A stretch of DNA of 64,000 nt, taken from contig NC_062213.1 in the NCBI RefSeq assembly GCF_902686445.1, positions 55,067,268-55,131,267 of the forward strand, given 5' to 3'. Below, piece by piece: positions 1 through 11,879 of this stretch; the stretch's first letter is position 1; every line of letters starts with the position of its first letter. This stretch comes from Sciurus carolinensis (Eukaryota; Chordata; Mammalia; Rodentia; Sciuridae). Both the position numbers and the translations under genes were made by a program. The notes beneath the pieces are model-generated. The model searched no databases. It had not been told where the DNA came from and was given only the letters and a program-made list of their open reading frames with translations.

Positions 1-2170
1 TGTTTCACAAAATGAACATCTTTTTCTTTCATTATCTGTTGTTGGTGCTGATTTTGAAAAAGCATCTGAGTATTAAAAAAATGAGGATTCAGTATTTTAA
101 ACTGTCAAAAAGTATTGTAGTTAAACTTGCTGTTTGTGATGCAGTGAAAATTTATTTTGTAATGACTATTAGATGTAAGAAGCTTTCAGTGTGTCCGTGT
201 ATATAAGATGAAAATCAAATTAAATTCAACTTATTGGATTTTCTTTTATAATATTCTTGAATTCTCCAAATATATTGAATAATGCAACTTTCTTTGTCTC
301 ACCAAAACAGCTATTAGGTTACCCATTTAGTGCCAAAGTCTTAAAGCAATTGTCTTTTTCATAAGAGGTATAAAATGATGCAGGATAAATCTAAAGTTTA
401 TTTTAGTTTCATACTTTGTATTTTTATTTGACAGTCTAAAATTTTGATTTCCCTAATTTTATTAGTAAAGCAAATTTTAATTATTAACATGCAATAATGT
501 TGGAATCATGAAATGTACATAGAGTGTTATGGCCATTGGCAAAAGTTTATGATGATGCCATTTTTTATTTCACAAAAAATATCTAGGAGGCTGCTAAATG
601 GCAATTTCTAGATGAAAGTAATTTCTAGCAAGTAGTAAAGCTCTGGTGCCAATGCTTATCCCTAAATCTCAATTTCAAGCTTCATGGTACCAATTTTACA
701 TTTTAGCTTCAGTAGGAAAAGTTGAATTCAAAGGGGCTTATGCATTGTGACATTCGGTGATTGGTCTTTTGTTGGTGGTACAGATTTTTTAAAATAACAG
801 TACATTTATAAATTTTAAAAAGTTTTATAAAATGTTAAGCTTAGTTTTGGTAATTTTCATTACACAGCTTTAGTCCAGTGTAGCTGAGGAATTACAATAT
901 AGTTATATGAAAATTTAAATAACAATGTAAAGCAATACAGTATTTTATTTGTGATTTTATTGTACTTTATACTAATATATCAGGAAACCCAAATGAAGCA
1001 AAATGAAGATTAATTTGCCCATTTCATGCCTCATGTGTTCCAATTTCATCCAAATGCAAATATGATAATCCAGGGTGTAGAGTTAGACGTCTGTTCAGGT
1101 GATTTGACACTACTATATTTAGTACTCACCAAGAAGAACAATTAAGCTGCATTTCCTACTAATCTTTCCATGATTTCATATTTTAATATCAGGTCCTAGG
1201 AGTTTTCATTTCCTAAATAAGAAGAGTTAAATCTTCTTGATGTCTTTTTTTCTTATTCCTTTTGAATTTTATTCATTTTATGTTCATGTATACTTGACAT
1301 GATAGGACATGTCTAGATTAGTAATGTAATTTGAATACTGTAATTATGTGTACAGTTTGATTGAATAGAGTTATTTTGCATATTGTGTATGTTCTTTCTT
1401 TTAGTGGATTTAGGAATTACATGCTCAATATTTCATTCCTACCCCTATTTATGTTTACCAGCAAGGACACAGGGCAAAATATAAATATTTTATGAACAGA
1501 ATTTGAAAAGATGTGTTTCCTATTCAGTGTTAGGAATTGATATAGCTATCTACTATAACTTTCTTTTATGTGAGAGAGATTGATAAGAAATATAGGGGTG
1601 ATTGAAAGTCAGATGGTGTTGCTTGTAGGACCTTCATTGTTGGCAATGAGGTTAGAAGCCTACTCCTTTGTTTTGCTAAATTAAAAAAAGGTGCTTTGAA
1701 GTAATACTTCATGAATACTCATAAATATTTGTACATATTTGTATAGTGCTAAGAACATTTTTCCTTAGTTTTATGATATTGGTCACTTTGCCTAAAATGT
1801 ATATCTTGAACTTGAACCTTACTGTAAAATGCTTAATATTTCCAAAGAAGAATTGAGACAGAAAGTTTGGAGACTTATTGAAAGAATACAATATGGATAA
1901 CAGCTTTTCAGGCTTTGTGCTGAGCTCTTTGGAAGAGGATTACTAAACACTCTGGTTTTTGAGAAAAACAAAACACTGATATATTAAACTTACACCTAAG
2001 TTAATGGTTTCTGCCTCTGCAGTTCTTAACCTCTCCAACTAAGTTATTTGCTAATAGTAGCATGTCAAGACCTGAATTCTTAGAGATCTTTCCTTTTAAT
2101 AAATATTCAATAGCTTTTTCGAAATTGTTCTCCTAGATACAATTCATAATAAACAACCCAGTGCTGGCAA
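1..2170. other. AT-rich repeat-free block, 3'UTR-like
   Basis: I see no SINE, LINE or LTR sequence in about 2.2 kb, unlike most of the window, and no reading frame above 64 codons. The block is very AT-rich, with many ATTTA-type motifs. Three TGTANATA (Pumilio-type) sites lie at 198-205, 514-521 and 1,730-1,737, and AATAAA hexamers lie at 2,098-2,103 and near 2,147. This is compatible with part of a long 3'UTR on the + strand whose gene body lies left of the window. AT-rich non-coding DNA would give the same motifs by chance, so the interpretation is weak. Confidence 0.3.
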
Positions 2171-2580
2171 TGAACATGCTTCTCACAAACTGTTTATAGC
2201 CACAGGCCGTTTGGCATTTGGACCCTTCTCTTATGTATTTTCACAGCTCCACACATCCTGAAAACTGTCAGCCTTGGATGAGAATAAACCTTTCACATCT
2301 TCACAGTTACATGGAGAATAAAAAGAATTTTTCTCCTTTTCTTCTCCCCGTAATATGCCAACACCTGGGGTCAGAGAATCCTCACCTGCTAGTCAAAACT
2401 TTTTGTATTCTGCAATGTACAAAACAGGCCTGCACCACAGAGAATTTTCTGGGCCAAAATGTCCGTAGGGCTGAGGTTGAGAGACTCTGTTCCGAAGATG
2501 GGAAAAGTTAGTTTGATTCACTTTATGTTTTTCATGCAAGTGGAAATGTGAGAAATAGTTCTGGTGAAGAAATCATTGTG
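2170..2580. other. unique sequence, nothing recognised
   Basis: No repeat or convincing exon was recognised. A 97-codon open frame at 2,218-2,511 (+) has no recognisable domain and looks like a chance frame. Confidence 0.5.
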
Positions 2581-2584
2581 TTCA

Positions 2585-2715
2585 ATATAATAACATAATA
2601 AACACCTACTAAGTTCTGAGAATACAATGAAGACGGTGACAGAGTTCTTGCCCTCAGGAGTAAGCACTTTCTTTGCAAGAATGACTGGTAATAAAATACT
2701 ATTATTCACTATCAT
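2585..2715 (-). repeat. L2-like LINE 3' fragment
   Basis: The stretch 'aaacacctactaagttctgagaatacaatg' (shown in part) followed by 'ttgccctcaggagtaagc' resembles the reverse complement of the mammalian L2 3' end. It is short and degraded, so the call is tentative. Confidence 0.4.
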
Positions 2716-2997
2716 GTATACTGTAATTAGAGGCATGCATGGCATGTTGAAATAAAAATAATTTAGATTGCATTGTCTAATTTTAGGAAAATATCTGGAA
2801 GGGATCATGTTCTCTGTCTCGATGGAGTATTAGACCTTCATATGTGAAATTTCTCATTTTCCCTTGGCAGTCAGGAATAGATTCCCCTTACCATTTTTTT
2901 CTCTTCTAATTTCAACTGGTTTTAATTTAAAATGTCAGAAAAGAAGAGGAGGTATTGACATGAAAAGTGTTACTTTATAAATTTAAGTTATTGGTTT

Positions 2998-3275
2998 TGA
3001 ACATCTTTATTGAAGTGTAATTTATATGTCATGAAAGTCTCATCTTTTAACTACACAACTCATGATGCTTATTAAACTTACAGAACTAGGTAACAGATGC
3101 AACAGTTCAGTTTTAGGACTTTTCCTTCCTCAGAAAGATCCCTCGTGCTTGTCTGGGGTTGATCCTCCTTCCCACTGCCAACCCCAGGCAGTCACTAACT
3201 TTCCATTTTCTGTCCCACTTCCTGTCTGTCTCTAGACATTTGCCTTTTAGAAAATCTCTGGACCTTTCATTTGGG
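2998..3275 (-). repeat. ancient L1 (L1M-type) 3'UTR fragment
   Basis: 'catctttattgaagtgtaat' is followed by an 'aactacacaactcatgatg'-like segment, then 'aggcagtcactaactttcca' and 'ctgtctctagacatttgcct'. This is the order found in the antisense of old L1M 3' untranslated regions. Many substitutions indicate an ancient copy. Confidence 0.6.
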
Positions 3276-3279
3276 ATAT

Positions 3280-4970
3280 TAATTTCTACTGGTAAGATGT
3301 AGTTTGGTATCTTTTTCAAGATCAGTGTCACATTTTTATTTTTTACACTATCTCTGGCATACCCAAGCGGTAACACAGGCATGGACACCCTTCATTATAC
3401 TGAGAAACACAGCAGAGTTGATGATAAGCGGATGTTTAATGCAGTACATGTCACATTAAAGAGTGAATGGTGTGCCTTTCTCAGCTTTTTCCTGCTTTGT
3501 TCCCTGTGTCAGTAGTGACATTCCTTCTACTCTACTAATATTGTAGAAATCTTTAAGAGCTGAGGTCAGGTGACACCTGCAAAATGTGAGGAAAGTATTA
3601 AAGAATCAGCTCTGGAGAACTTGTCTGTCTGGGAGTTGTGTACAGGCCCACCATCCTGGGGCCAAATGTCTCAGAATCCAACTTTGAGCAAGATAATACC
3701 GTTAGTATGGTGTTTATCAGTGTCCAGAAAACACATAGTTGTTTTGGTTACCAAGTTGGTGAATATTTACATCTAGTTGGGAAGAGAAAATATAAATAAC
3801 TGCATGACAATTCAGGTCAGTTTGGGGAGTAGCTTCATTTTGTGGCAAAGTAAAAACTCCAGTTTTCAGAAATTTTTGCATTTCAAAATTGTGGATAAAG
3901 ATTTGTGAGAGAATCTCAATGCATCCCAAAATACTACGTCTAGTGAATTGTTCCTCCTCTTTCCAGCTTCTCTCAGTTTCCCTCTGCCACATACCCACTT
4001 GATGTAATTTAGCCATGGATGGGTTTTCCTTGCTTTTTTATAGTGACAACTTCCCATCAGACTTGACAAAATGCCAAGTCAGCTGTTCTGTTTGGTGGAT
4101 GGAGGCCAGGTATGGACCTATTCTAGCCAGCCAGGTTTGCGGTTTGTGGTTTCACCTCCCTGCCATAGGCCTGGATTATAGCCATTTCATCCACTTCAGG
4201 ACCAGCAACCTAAAAGAATCAGATGGTTTTGTTGGATCAAAAATATATCCTTGGAGAAAAATCCAAAGGAAGCATTACCAGTTTCATTCTGAGTAGCCCT
4301 GGACTTGTGCTTGGTGACTCACACACCTGTCACAAAACAGCTGTAGAAAAAGATGAAAACCAGGAAGAGAATCACTAGGGTAGATTTTTTTGAGATAAAT
4401 AAAGATACTTAGAATTCAAGAAAAATAAGGACACGTTGAGAACAATGTGGTGTCCTTTAGTGGACGTGCATCTCAGAAGTAGGACGGGGTTCAAAACAAG
4501 ACTGTGAAGACATGTTCCAAAGTGTTAAGTTTTATATCGTCATTTAAAATAATTGCCCTAATGGTACTCAGTAAGCCTCACTCATCTTTTGAAAATTTTG
4601 CATCTGTATTAATTTCTAAATTCCAGTGGTCATACTCAGGAAACTATACCTGTTTGGCAGTGGCACAGTTCACTGGTTTTCCAACCTTGCTCTCAACCAG
4701 TTGTGAATGTGAATAAATAGTTTGATTCATATATAAAATTTGCTTTTGTTATGAGTGAATAAGCATTCTCTGATGGCAGTAATTCTGAGACAGGACACGT
4801 TACAGATTTTGGGTTCCATATATGAACAAGGGAACCTGAATTCTGCAAATTAGCAGAAAGATTGTGGTATTGCACCAGAGACAAATTTAACAGATATAGG
4901 AACATGGAAGAAGGTTGCCTTCCAAGGACTGGGTGCATGTTTAAGGCAGTAGTAAGTTATTAATGGGTGG
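3280..4970. other. unique sequence without recognised feature
   Basis: About 1.7 kb in which I see no repeat family or RNA gene. Frames of 91-99 codons occur on both strands (for example 3,717-4,016 minus and 4,015-4,296 plus), overlap one another and show no domain, so I treat them as chance frames. Confidence 0.5.
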
Positions 4971-4973
4971 TAT

Positions 4974-5170
4974 GAGCCAGATGTGGTGGCACACACATGT
5001 AATCTCTGTGGCTCAGGAAGATCGAGAGATCAAAGCCAGCCTCAGCAATGGCAAAGTTGCTATGCAACTCAGTGAGACCCTGTCTCTAAATAAATACAAA
5101 ATAGGGCTGGGGATGTGGCTCAGTGGTTGAGTGCTTCTAAGTTCAATCCCCTGTACCCCCGCAAAAAGAG
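4974..5170 (+). repeat. B1-dID SINE
   Basis: A B1 part ('gtggtggcacacacatgtaa') is followed by 'agtgagaccctgtctctaaa' and the ID part 'ggctggggatgtggctcagt', ending in a short A-rich tail. The pol III A-box-like segment within the ID part is recognisable. About ten bases of the usual B1 'aggctgaggcagg' motif are altered, so it is moderately old. Confidence 0.92.
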
Positions 5171-5220
5171 CAGTATGATGCTAAAGTTCAACCTAGGGAG
5201 TAAGGTGGTAAATCCGGAAT

Positions 5221-5435
5221 GTTTTTTATTTTTTATTTTTTAAATTTTTTTGTTACTGGGATTGAACTCAGTAACTGGCCCATGCTAGGAAATCACTCTA
5301 TCATTGAACTACACCCCCAGCCTTTTTTATTTATTTGTTTTTATTGCCTGGACTGGTTTTGAACTTGAGATCCTCTTGCCTCAGCCTCCCAAGTAGCTGG
5401 GATTACAGGTGTGCACCACCATGCCTGAAGTATTT
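5221..5435 (-). repeat. B1-dID SINE
   Basis: In + strand reading it starts T-rich (reverse of the A tail), then the ID part ('ctgggattgaactcagtaac', 'aactacacccccagcc'), then the B1 part ('cctcagcctcccaagtagct', 'gggattacaggtgtgcacca'). It is a full composite in minus orientation. Confidence 0.92.
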
Positions 5436-5453
5436 TATTTTCTTTCTTTTATT

Positions 5454-5608
5454 AAATTCTTTTTTTTTTTTTTTTAGTTATAGATGGACACTGTACCTTT
5501 ATTTTATTTATTTGTATGTGGTGCTGAGCATGGAACCCAGTGCCTCACACATGCTAGGCAAGTGCTCTACCACTGAGCCACAACCCCAGGCCCCTTTTTA
5601 AAATTCTT
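5454..5608 (-). repeat. ID-type SINE with extended 3' unit
   Basis: A T16-type tract and 'tagttatagatggacactgt' precede the ID body 'catgctaggcaagtgctcta ... gagccacaaccccagg'. The extra segment between tail and ID body marks a different ID lineage from the short IDs elsewhere in the window. Flanking copies of AAATTCTT at 5,454-5,461 and 5,601-5,608 look like the target-site duplication. It landed just beside the preceding B1-dID. Confidence 0.88.
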
Positions 5609-5609
5609 A

Positions 5610-6715
5610 ATTGTTTCAAGTGTGCCATCCAAATACCTGTCTGAAAGTGAACCATCAGTATGAAGAGAGGTTGAGTCACTGCAGTTTGGTTGTGGAGCTA
5701 TGGACCCCGCCTTCCCTATTCATAGACTTGGCAAATTTTGTTCTTGGGTGTCTCAGTGCGTGGCCACCTCTTGCTCTAATATCAGCCAGTGGTTTCTGCA
5801 CAGGTCTTAAAACTCCTCACAAGTATCATTTTCTCTCCTACCTCCCAACTTGAAAGAGCTGAACTTGTCCTGCTTTCCTGTTGCACCTGTCTTCTCATCA
5901 AGTGCCTTCCTGAATGTGCACACATTTCTTCTTATTACCACATTTCCTGTCGTTAAAATGTTGGCAACCCACAGGAGCCTCACCTTGTGAACACCACGCT
6001 ATTCCTCATTTGAATACACCCTCCACCACCATCACCGCCTCATGTCTGGTGATGCTCTTGAGAGCCACGGTTCTCCCTGCTGGCTGCACTTGAAGCTTCA
6101 TTGGGGAGGTTTAAAACTTACTCATGTCCGGGACCACCCCCAGTAATCTGAGTAAAGTGCCTGGGGCTGGTTGGGGGGAGATTGGAGGGGATTGACCTTG
6201 ATCATTTTTTGAAAACTCCCTGGAGGAAGCAGACAGTGCTGATAACAACCAGGGTACAGGGTACAACACCTGTGTGCTATAGATATGAGAGGAGTGTGGA
6301 AGGAGTAGCAGGGAATTTTGAAAAAGGATGGGAGGAAACCTAAGCAAACAAAAATGCTCCCTCATTTTTCTGTTTACTTTCAGTTTCAGCTCAGGAGAGT
6401 GGGTTCTGGGAAGTGACATCTGGTGTGACTTCTCCCCCTTGGGCTTATGTTCTCAGTACATCCCAGGCATCTTTGTGGCCTCAGCAGGCAAGAAACCGTT
6501 CTGGTGAAGCCTGTACTTACCTCTTCATGTTGGGTACCTGGATCCTGATTTTCCTCCCTTGCAACCTAGTATTTCCATTTTTCCTTTATGTTATACACTA
6601 TAAGCCATGTGGTCTACCCTGCTCATCTGCTGTTGGTTCACTTGAGACTTGGTAGCCACAATGACAGGAGCAAGTTCAAGTTCTCAAGTGGAGATTTTTC
6701 TCTTTCATTCTTTTC
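5610..6715. other. unique sequence
   Basis: No repeat or gene recognised. A CCACCATCACC-type short run lies near 6,020. Frames up to 102 codons (6,111-6,419 minus) lack any domain or splice context that I can support. Confidence 0.5.
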
Positions 6716-6718
6716 TTT

Positions 6719-6826
6719 TCTTTTTTTTTTTTTTTTTTCTTTTGGTGGTTCTGGCGATGGAACCCATGGCCTGATGCATGTGAGGCGGGTGCTCTGCCTT
6801 CTGCTGAGCCACAACCCCAGCTCCTT
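6719..6826 (-). repeat. ID SINE
   Basis: A run of about 18 T leads into 'ggcgatggaacccatggcct' and 'tgctgagccacaaccccagc', the reverse complement of a tRNA-derived ID element. Several substitutions lie in the body. Confidence 0.88.
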
Positions 6827-6829
6827 TCT

Positions 6830-7580
6830 CTTCATTTTTCACTTGTAGTAAAAATGGAGGCAGAGTCTCCTGGGGAACTCATGTATAGAATGTTTTTCTG
6901 AGTTGGTGGGAAGGGAGGCCATTACCAAAATTGAACCATCTTCTCTATTCATAGTTTTCTTCTGTTCCCAATACATAGACAGTCTCAAACATCCTTCATT
7001 AACAAGTCCAGGAGTTGGGCAGAGATTAATTTGCATGACCTTCTTTAGGAAGTGTCTCCTCTAGGTGTCTGTGCTCAGAAAGTCTGTGTTTTTTCCAAAA
7101 AGCAGGACACAATTTCTTAAGAAGCTGCAAATAGTTAGAACATGGGCAGTTTTACAATACTCTCTGGACCCCACTGCACTATTATTCACAGGCTTTTTGT
7201 TCCAAGGATGATAGTTTTATTAATAAATAGGAAACTTTAAGTGAGATGATTTTTATGTTAAGGACAAGGAAATCTGAGTGAAAATTCTGTGACAATCCAG
7301 ATGTTCAAAAAATGTAAAGAAATGCTTTATTTTACAAACTGCTTTTCCATAAGAATTTTTTAAATGCCACTATTTTTTAATTTCGTGCAGTCAGTTTACA
7401 GAAATTTTACTTATGTGTCAGTTTTCCTGGAGCACAGATATTGCATAAAGCAGACTGTGGTCTGCAGTTGTCCTGTTGAGTGGTAAGAAATGCAGCTTTT
7501 CTACCTGCCAACCCTCAGGCCCGTAGTGAGAATGTTGCCTCTGTTGGTGGTAGTGCAGATCAATAGCTATCTAACGTGTT
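6830..7580. other. unique sequence
   Basis: No recognised repeat or exon in about 750 bases. It is mildly AT-rich in the second half. Confidence 0.5.
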
Positions 7581-7584
7581 CATG

Positions 7585-7990
7585 CATTCAGAATGTTTAC
7601 TGAGGGTCTACTGTGTGCCAGGCACCATGATAGGCAGTAGATGCAGAAGCTAACAGACTATCTACTCTTAATTCCCGTGGGTAAACACAACCACATAAAT
7701 AAGGGAGTATCATCAGGTGTTAGGTTCTAGAGAATAAAATATATTTATGTCACCAGGAATGACAGGGCCATTAGGTAAAATCTTCCGGGGGAGATTCACA
7801 TTTAAGATGAGATGTGACTGTGACAACAGGGCTAGCTGGAATTGGCATCAGCCTGGACAGAGTCGACCCAGATAGTCAGAGGACGCCAGTGGGGCAGAGA
7901 ATTAATGGACACCTGCACCCTGAAGCAGGGAGCCTGTTTCCTGGCCAACTTTGTATTTAATGAGGACCACTTGGGTAGTAGCATACAAGG
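7585..7990 (-). repeat. L2 LINE 3' region
   Basis: 'tactgtgtgccaggcaccat' after 'gcattcagaatgtttactga' is the reverse complement of the L2 3' end (consensus ending in an AATAAATG-type motif). The following 300 bases keep L2-like order ('aggtgttaggttctagagaa', 'cacatttaagatgagatgtg'). Confidence 0.6.
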
Positions 7991-8159
7991 TAAATTGGAA
8001 CCAGAGAGGGATGCTGGGCCTCCCAGCCAGGGTAGAGAAGGCAGGATGCCGACCTGATACTACTAAAATGCTGATCTTGGACTCCTCTTTTGTCCTCTGC
8101 TTAAACCCAGATTGGGACTCACAGCTGGTGAGTACACCAGCCTTAATTCACTGGTTAAA

Positions 8160-8285
8160 ATGCTTGTTGAAAATGATGATTTCCTGACCCCATCTTCACT
8201 GAATGACATGGAGTGGGATCCAGTACTTCACTAAACCTCCAGATGAGTCTGATGTAGGAGGTCCATGGACCAATCTTTGAGGAAT
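8160..8285. repeat. MER5-like hAT-Charlie remnant
   Basis: 'ttcactaaacctccagatga' then 'ggtccatggaccaatctttg' resembles the end of a small non-autonomous hAT-Charlie element. No intact terminal repeat is visible. Confidence 0.4.
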
Positions 8286-8294
8286 ATTGTAAAT

Positions 8295-8470
8295 AAAGAT
8301 TGTACCTTTACTTTAATATCCCATTTAATTTTAACATCCCATTTAAATCTCACCAGAACCCTGTGAGAGAGGCTTATTTTTCCTAGGTTACAGATTAGGC
8401 GGTAGGCTCAGTGTGATTAAGCATCTGGCCCAAGGTTACACAGCTGGCGTATGTTACGGCTGGCAAAACA
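8295..8470 (-). repeat. MIR SINE
   Basis: 'ctcaccagaaccctgtgaga' ... 'aggttacacagctggcgtat' matches the antisense of the MIR 3' half and core (consensus 'acaaccctgtgagg ... ggtcacacagct'). It is an ancient mammal-wide tRNA-derived SINE. Confidence 0.7.
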
Positions 8471-8474
8471 ATTT

Positions 8475-9140
8475 GCCCCATTTTGTGGATAGTCCTGCCT
8501 GTGTGAAAATAGTAAGAACAGCCCTGCAACCTTCAGAAAACCTCTGTGGGCTCATGTGTCTTAATGCATGATCATGATCCATCTCTCACATTTGGGACTC
8601 AGTACATCCCATCATGGGAAGAACCAGAAATGTTCATTTTTGCTGATGTTTCTTTTTTCTAAGAAAAGTTTTAATTTTGTTCCTCAAAGCTAGAATTTTA
8701 AGTCCTAGGGGTAAATATCTATATTTCAAAGAAGATACTTAATCTTTATTGGTCTTTCTGAGTCTCCTTTTACCTTTTTTTTTTTTTTAAAGGAGTTGAG
8801 CGGGGTAAAGGGTAGCATGTTTTATCACCCGTAGACCTAGAAACCCAACCATTATGTATCACAGAGAATTATCATGCTTTCTGTTGCCATGAATCATTTA
8901 TTTCTTAAGTGGCTCTTGAACCAAGAGTTGTGGAAATGATGTTGAAGAGGTGGAGGAAGGTTCCTGAGTGAAAAGCATACTAATAATTAGAAATCTTGTT
9001 TAAAAAACCTGTCTCGAAAACACATTTGCTTCAGTAAATTACCTGCCTGCCCCCATCCAAATGTGTGAAGAAGGTTCCAGCTCAATTTTCTTCTGTGGAT
9101 AGGGTGTTAAATTTATTTATCTGGAAGATTTAATTTCATC
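8475..9140. other. unique sequence
   Basis: No repeat family recognised apart from a T14 tract near 8,777. No exon signal stands out. Confidence 0.5.
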
Positions 9141-9143
9141 ATA

Positions 9144-9146
<3 letters not shown>

Positions 9147-9184
<38 letters not shown>
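9147..9184. repeat. (GT)n microsatellite
   Basis: Nineteen uninterrupted GT units. Its purity makes it likely to be polymorphic in length. Confidence 0.98.
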
Positions 9185-9186
<2 letters not shown>

Positions 9187-9244
9187 AAGGAAGGTGTCCC
9201 TCCTAGGGAATAGGTAAGAATAACATCCATAAGGCAAGAAAGGA

Positions 9245-9335
9245 TTCTCCTGGTGATGTGACTCAGTGCTAGAATACCTGCCTACCATGTGCAAGACCCT
9301 GGCTTTAATCACCAGCTGTGCACAAAGGAAGATAA
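9245..9335 (+). repeat. diverged ID SINE
   Basis: 'ctggtgatgtgactcagtgc' ... 'ctaccatgtgcaagaccctg' ... 'aatcaccagctgtgcacaaa' follows the ID body in + orientation with many substitutions and only a short A-rich tail. Confidence 0.7.
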
Positions 9336-9339
9336 GAAA

Positions 9340-10390
9340 AGAAAGGATTCTTCAGTGCAACCCACCCACCCTGCATCATTCCCACCACATGTTCTGTTTG
9401 GTGACCTTAAGGGGCCAGGGAAGATTGCAATGAGCTACACCTTAATGTCCTCTAGAACACCAACTTCTGCTTCCAAGCAGGGTCCAGGCTGTGAATTATC
9501 TGTCTCTGGCACAAACCCAGCTTAAATGAGAAGTGATGGAGGGTCTCTTTTTTCCCCCTGAAGCCTGGCTGTTATGTCCTACGGAATTGGCAGGGGAGAG
9601 GTAGACCTCTTTGTCTGGGTGCCTCACCATGATGGTCACAGTATAGATGTCTGCTTTGCTTGTTGCAGAGCATTAGATGAACTCTCTTTCCTAGGTGATT
9701 TTCATCACTGGTGATCAAATTCTGTTGCTACTGTGAGGGGCTGATTGTCCAGAGAGTGTGATTAGTTGTGTCCAGGTTTTTCCCAAGGGGATGTCGTATT
9801 GCTCAGTGTTGGTGGTCAGCCTCAATCTCATCACTGAGGGTGGACTCAGGGTCACCTCTGGGGGTATCGCATACAGATCATATCCTGAAAGCAACACGTG
9901 CTTCATCTGTGCCTGCATTTGTGCCTAAGTGAAAGAGGAACTGGAGTGATAATCTTGAGAGGAAAAGAAAACTGTAAATGGCTAGCCACTTTTAAGAACA
10001 GTAGACTTGCACAGATAAAAGATAGGCTTAATGACTGTAGTGGAAGCATTTATGTGCTGATAATATCATTTGTCCACAAAGTCTGGAAACATAGGTAGAT
10101 ATGTTCCAGAATGCATTATGTAATGTACAGTAATATCATTATGCCATTTGTTATGGATATTCACCTATTTCTAGACTTTATGACCAGTCTTAGACCTTTT
10201 TAAAATGAATTGCTAGATAGTGTTCTCAGGGGCTACCACATCCTTGATCCTGACTCAATTGAGGGCACCATGTCTTTCCTGGGGTAGAGTTGGGTCAGGT
10301 ATATAGTTAGTTCTGGTTTTGTACAGCTGGTTTTGATGGTGTCAAAATGACTGTGTACTGTTGATATTCTGTTTTCTCTGCTTCTTCTTG
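9340..10390. other. unique sequence
   Basis: No repeat family recognised. Frames of 66-80 codons on both strands look like chance frames. Confidence 0.5.
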
Positions 10391-10394
10391 TTGT

Positions 10395-10800
10395 TTTTAG
10401 AAGAGTCACCCCTTGATATATGTAGAGGATAGATTCCAGGACTCTCTGCGGATCTCCAAATCCAAGGATGCTCAAGGCCTTTATCTAAAATGACATAGTA
10501 AGCCAGATGTGGTGGCACATACATCTGTAATCCCAGGTACGTGGGAGGCTGAGGCAGGAGGATTGCAAGTGCCAGGCCAACTTCAGCAGTTTAGCAAGGC
10601 CCTAAGCAACTTAATACCTGATACAATGTAAATGCTATATAAATAATTGTTATGCTGTATTATTTGGTAATAATGACAGGAAAAAAGTATGTACAAGTTC
10701 AGTACAGTTGCAGGTTTTTCCCCCCAAATATTTTCCATCCAAAGCAGATTGAATCCATGAACTCAGAACCCATGGATTTGGGGGGCCAGCTGCTATATGT
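10395..10800. repeat. Tigger-like DNA transposon remnant, split by a SINE
   Basis: The left piece ('ccccttgatatatgtagagg', 'ttccaggactctctgcggat') and right piece ('tgctgtattatttggtaata', 'ttgaatccatgaactcagaa') together follow a mammalian TcMar-Tigger-class non-autonomous element. A B1 at 10,501-10,622 separates them. A second copy of the same family lies at 59,405-59,690. The subfamily is not assigned. Confidence 0.65.
10501..10622 (+). repeat. B1 part of a B1-dID SINE, 3' truncated
   Basis: 'agccagatgtggtggcacat' through 'tagcaaggccctaagcaact' is the B1 half. The ID half and A tail are missing, so the element was truncated or deleted at the right. It lies inside the Tigger-like element. 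Confidence 0.9.
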
Positions 10801-11875
10801 CTTTGGGGCCTCATTCTTTAAACATTTATTGAAACCAAAGTATTTTTCAAGCACACTAGTGTGTATCATTAAGGCCCCACAATTTCCTCTTTGTAAGAGA
10901 AGGAATCTACTTAAAGGGTTGGTATCCCTCATCTCATTCCTGCAGACTGGAAGCGTTTTGGTTGGTTTTGAAAGGGAAATACACTATAAGTGTCATCCCT
11001 GCCTTCCTACCTGTGTTTTGCTGAGATTGCTCCTCAGAGGCTCACCAGCACAAGAAATAGGCATGAGTTTTGAGATCAATTGAGGATTTAAGAATGCAAT
11101 ATTAAATCAGATCACATGTCCATCTGACTTAGGTAAAGTGATACATGACTTTACTGGACAGATGATTTTCCTTTTTCTTTCCTCCTCAAAATTCAGAGAA
11201 TATCTTTCTTCTGTCACAATGATTAGACTGGGATGATATGAGAAATGATTTTCAGTGTGTTTTTCTATGTGATGTGAGCAAAAGCATGCTGCTCAATGAT
11301 GAACTTAACTAACAAAGTGTGATACTGTTTGTCACATCAGGTCCATGATGAGGTGTAAAATTTTGGAGAAGGCTAATATTGGTAGATCTGTAGAGGGACA
11401 TCAGCATTTGATTATTATAGGTGGTTGATATTTAGAATCCCCTTCTCTCCAAGATACATTCTATGGATTTGTCATGCTTAAGATATTTAATGATGAAATA
11501 ATATTCAGAATAAATATCTTTCTCTGAAACCTCATTAGAGAAAGTGATATTGTCTTTTTAATATGTGTAAGTAATTTATTTTGATTCAAGCAGATGTCCA
11601 AACTAGTATCATCAGGGTGTTATCTTTATTCTGTGACCTAGGATACAACTATTGTAAAACCAGTTGATAAAACTCACTGTTGACTGATTGCTAAAGTTTT
11701 CATGGACTCTAGCACTTAAAAATCCTGATTATTTATTCACATATGTGTATTTTTTTTACTAGATCATAGAGTAAAATAATTAAGTTTGGAGCTTCTTTTG
11801 GAAGCTTACATGAAGTGCCTTACATGAAGTGAATACTTGCTGTGTGATATTCCAACTCAGCATGGACAAATACCT
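10800..11875. other. unique sequence
   Basis: No repeat recognised. A 143-codon + frame (10,652-11,083) begins inside the Tigger-like element and has no domain, so it is not called a gene. Confidence 0.5.
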
Positions 11876-11879
11876 GACA

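Noticed and set aside
10652..11083. 143-codon + strand ORF as a gene
   Set aside because: It starts inside a Tigger-like transposon remnant and shows no domain, splice context or codon pattern.
11806..11830. Short direct repeat 'acatgaagtgccttacatgaagtg' as the start of an array
   Set aside because: Only two copies of about 10 bases. No array or spacer structure supports CRISPR or satellite DNA, and the genome is mammalian.
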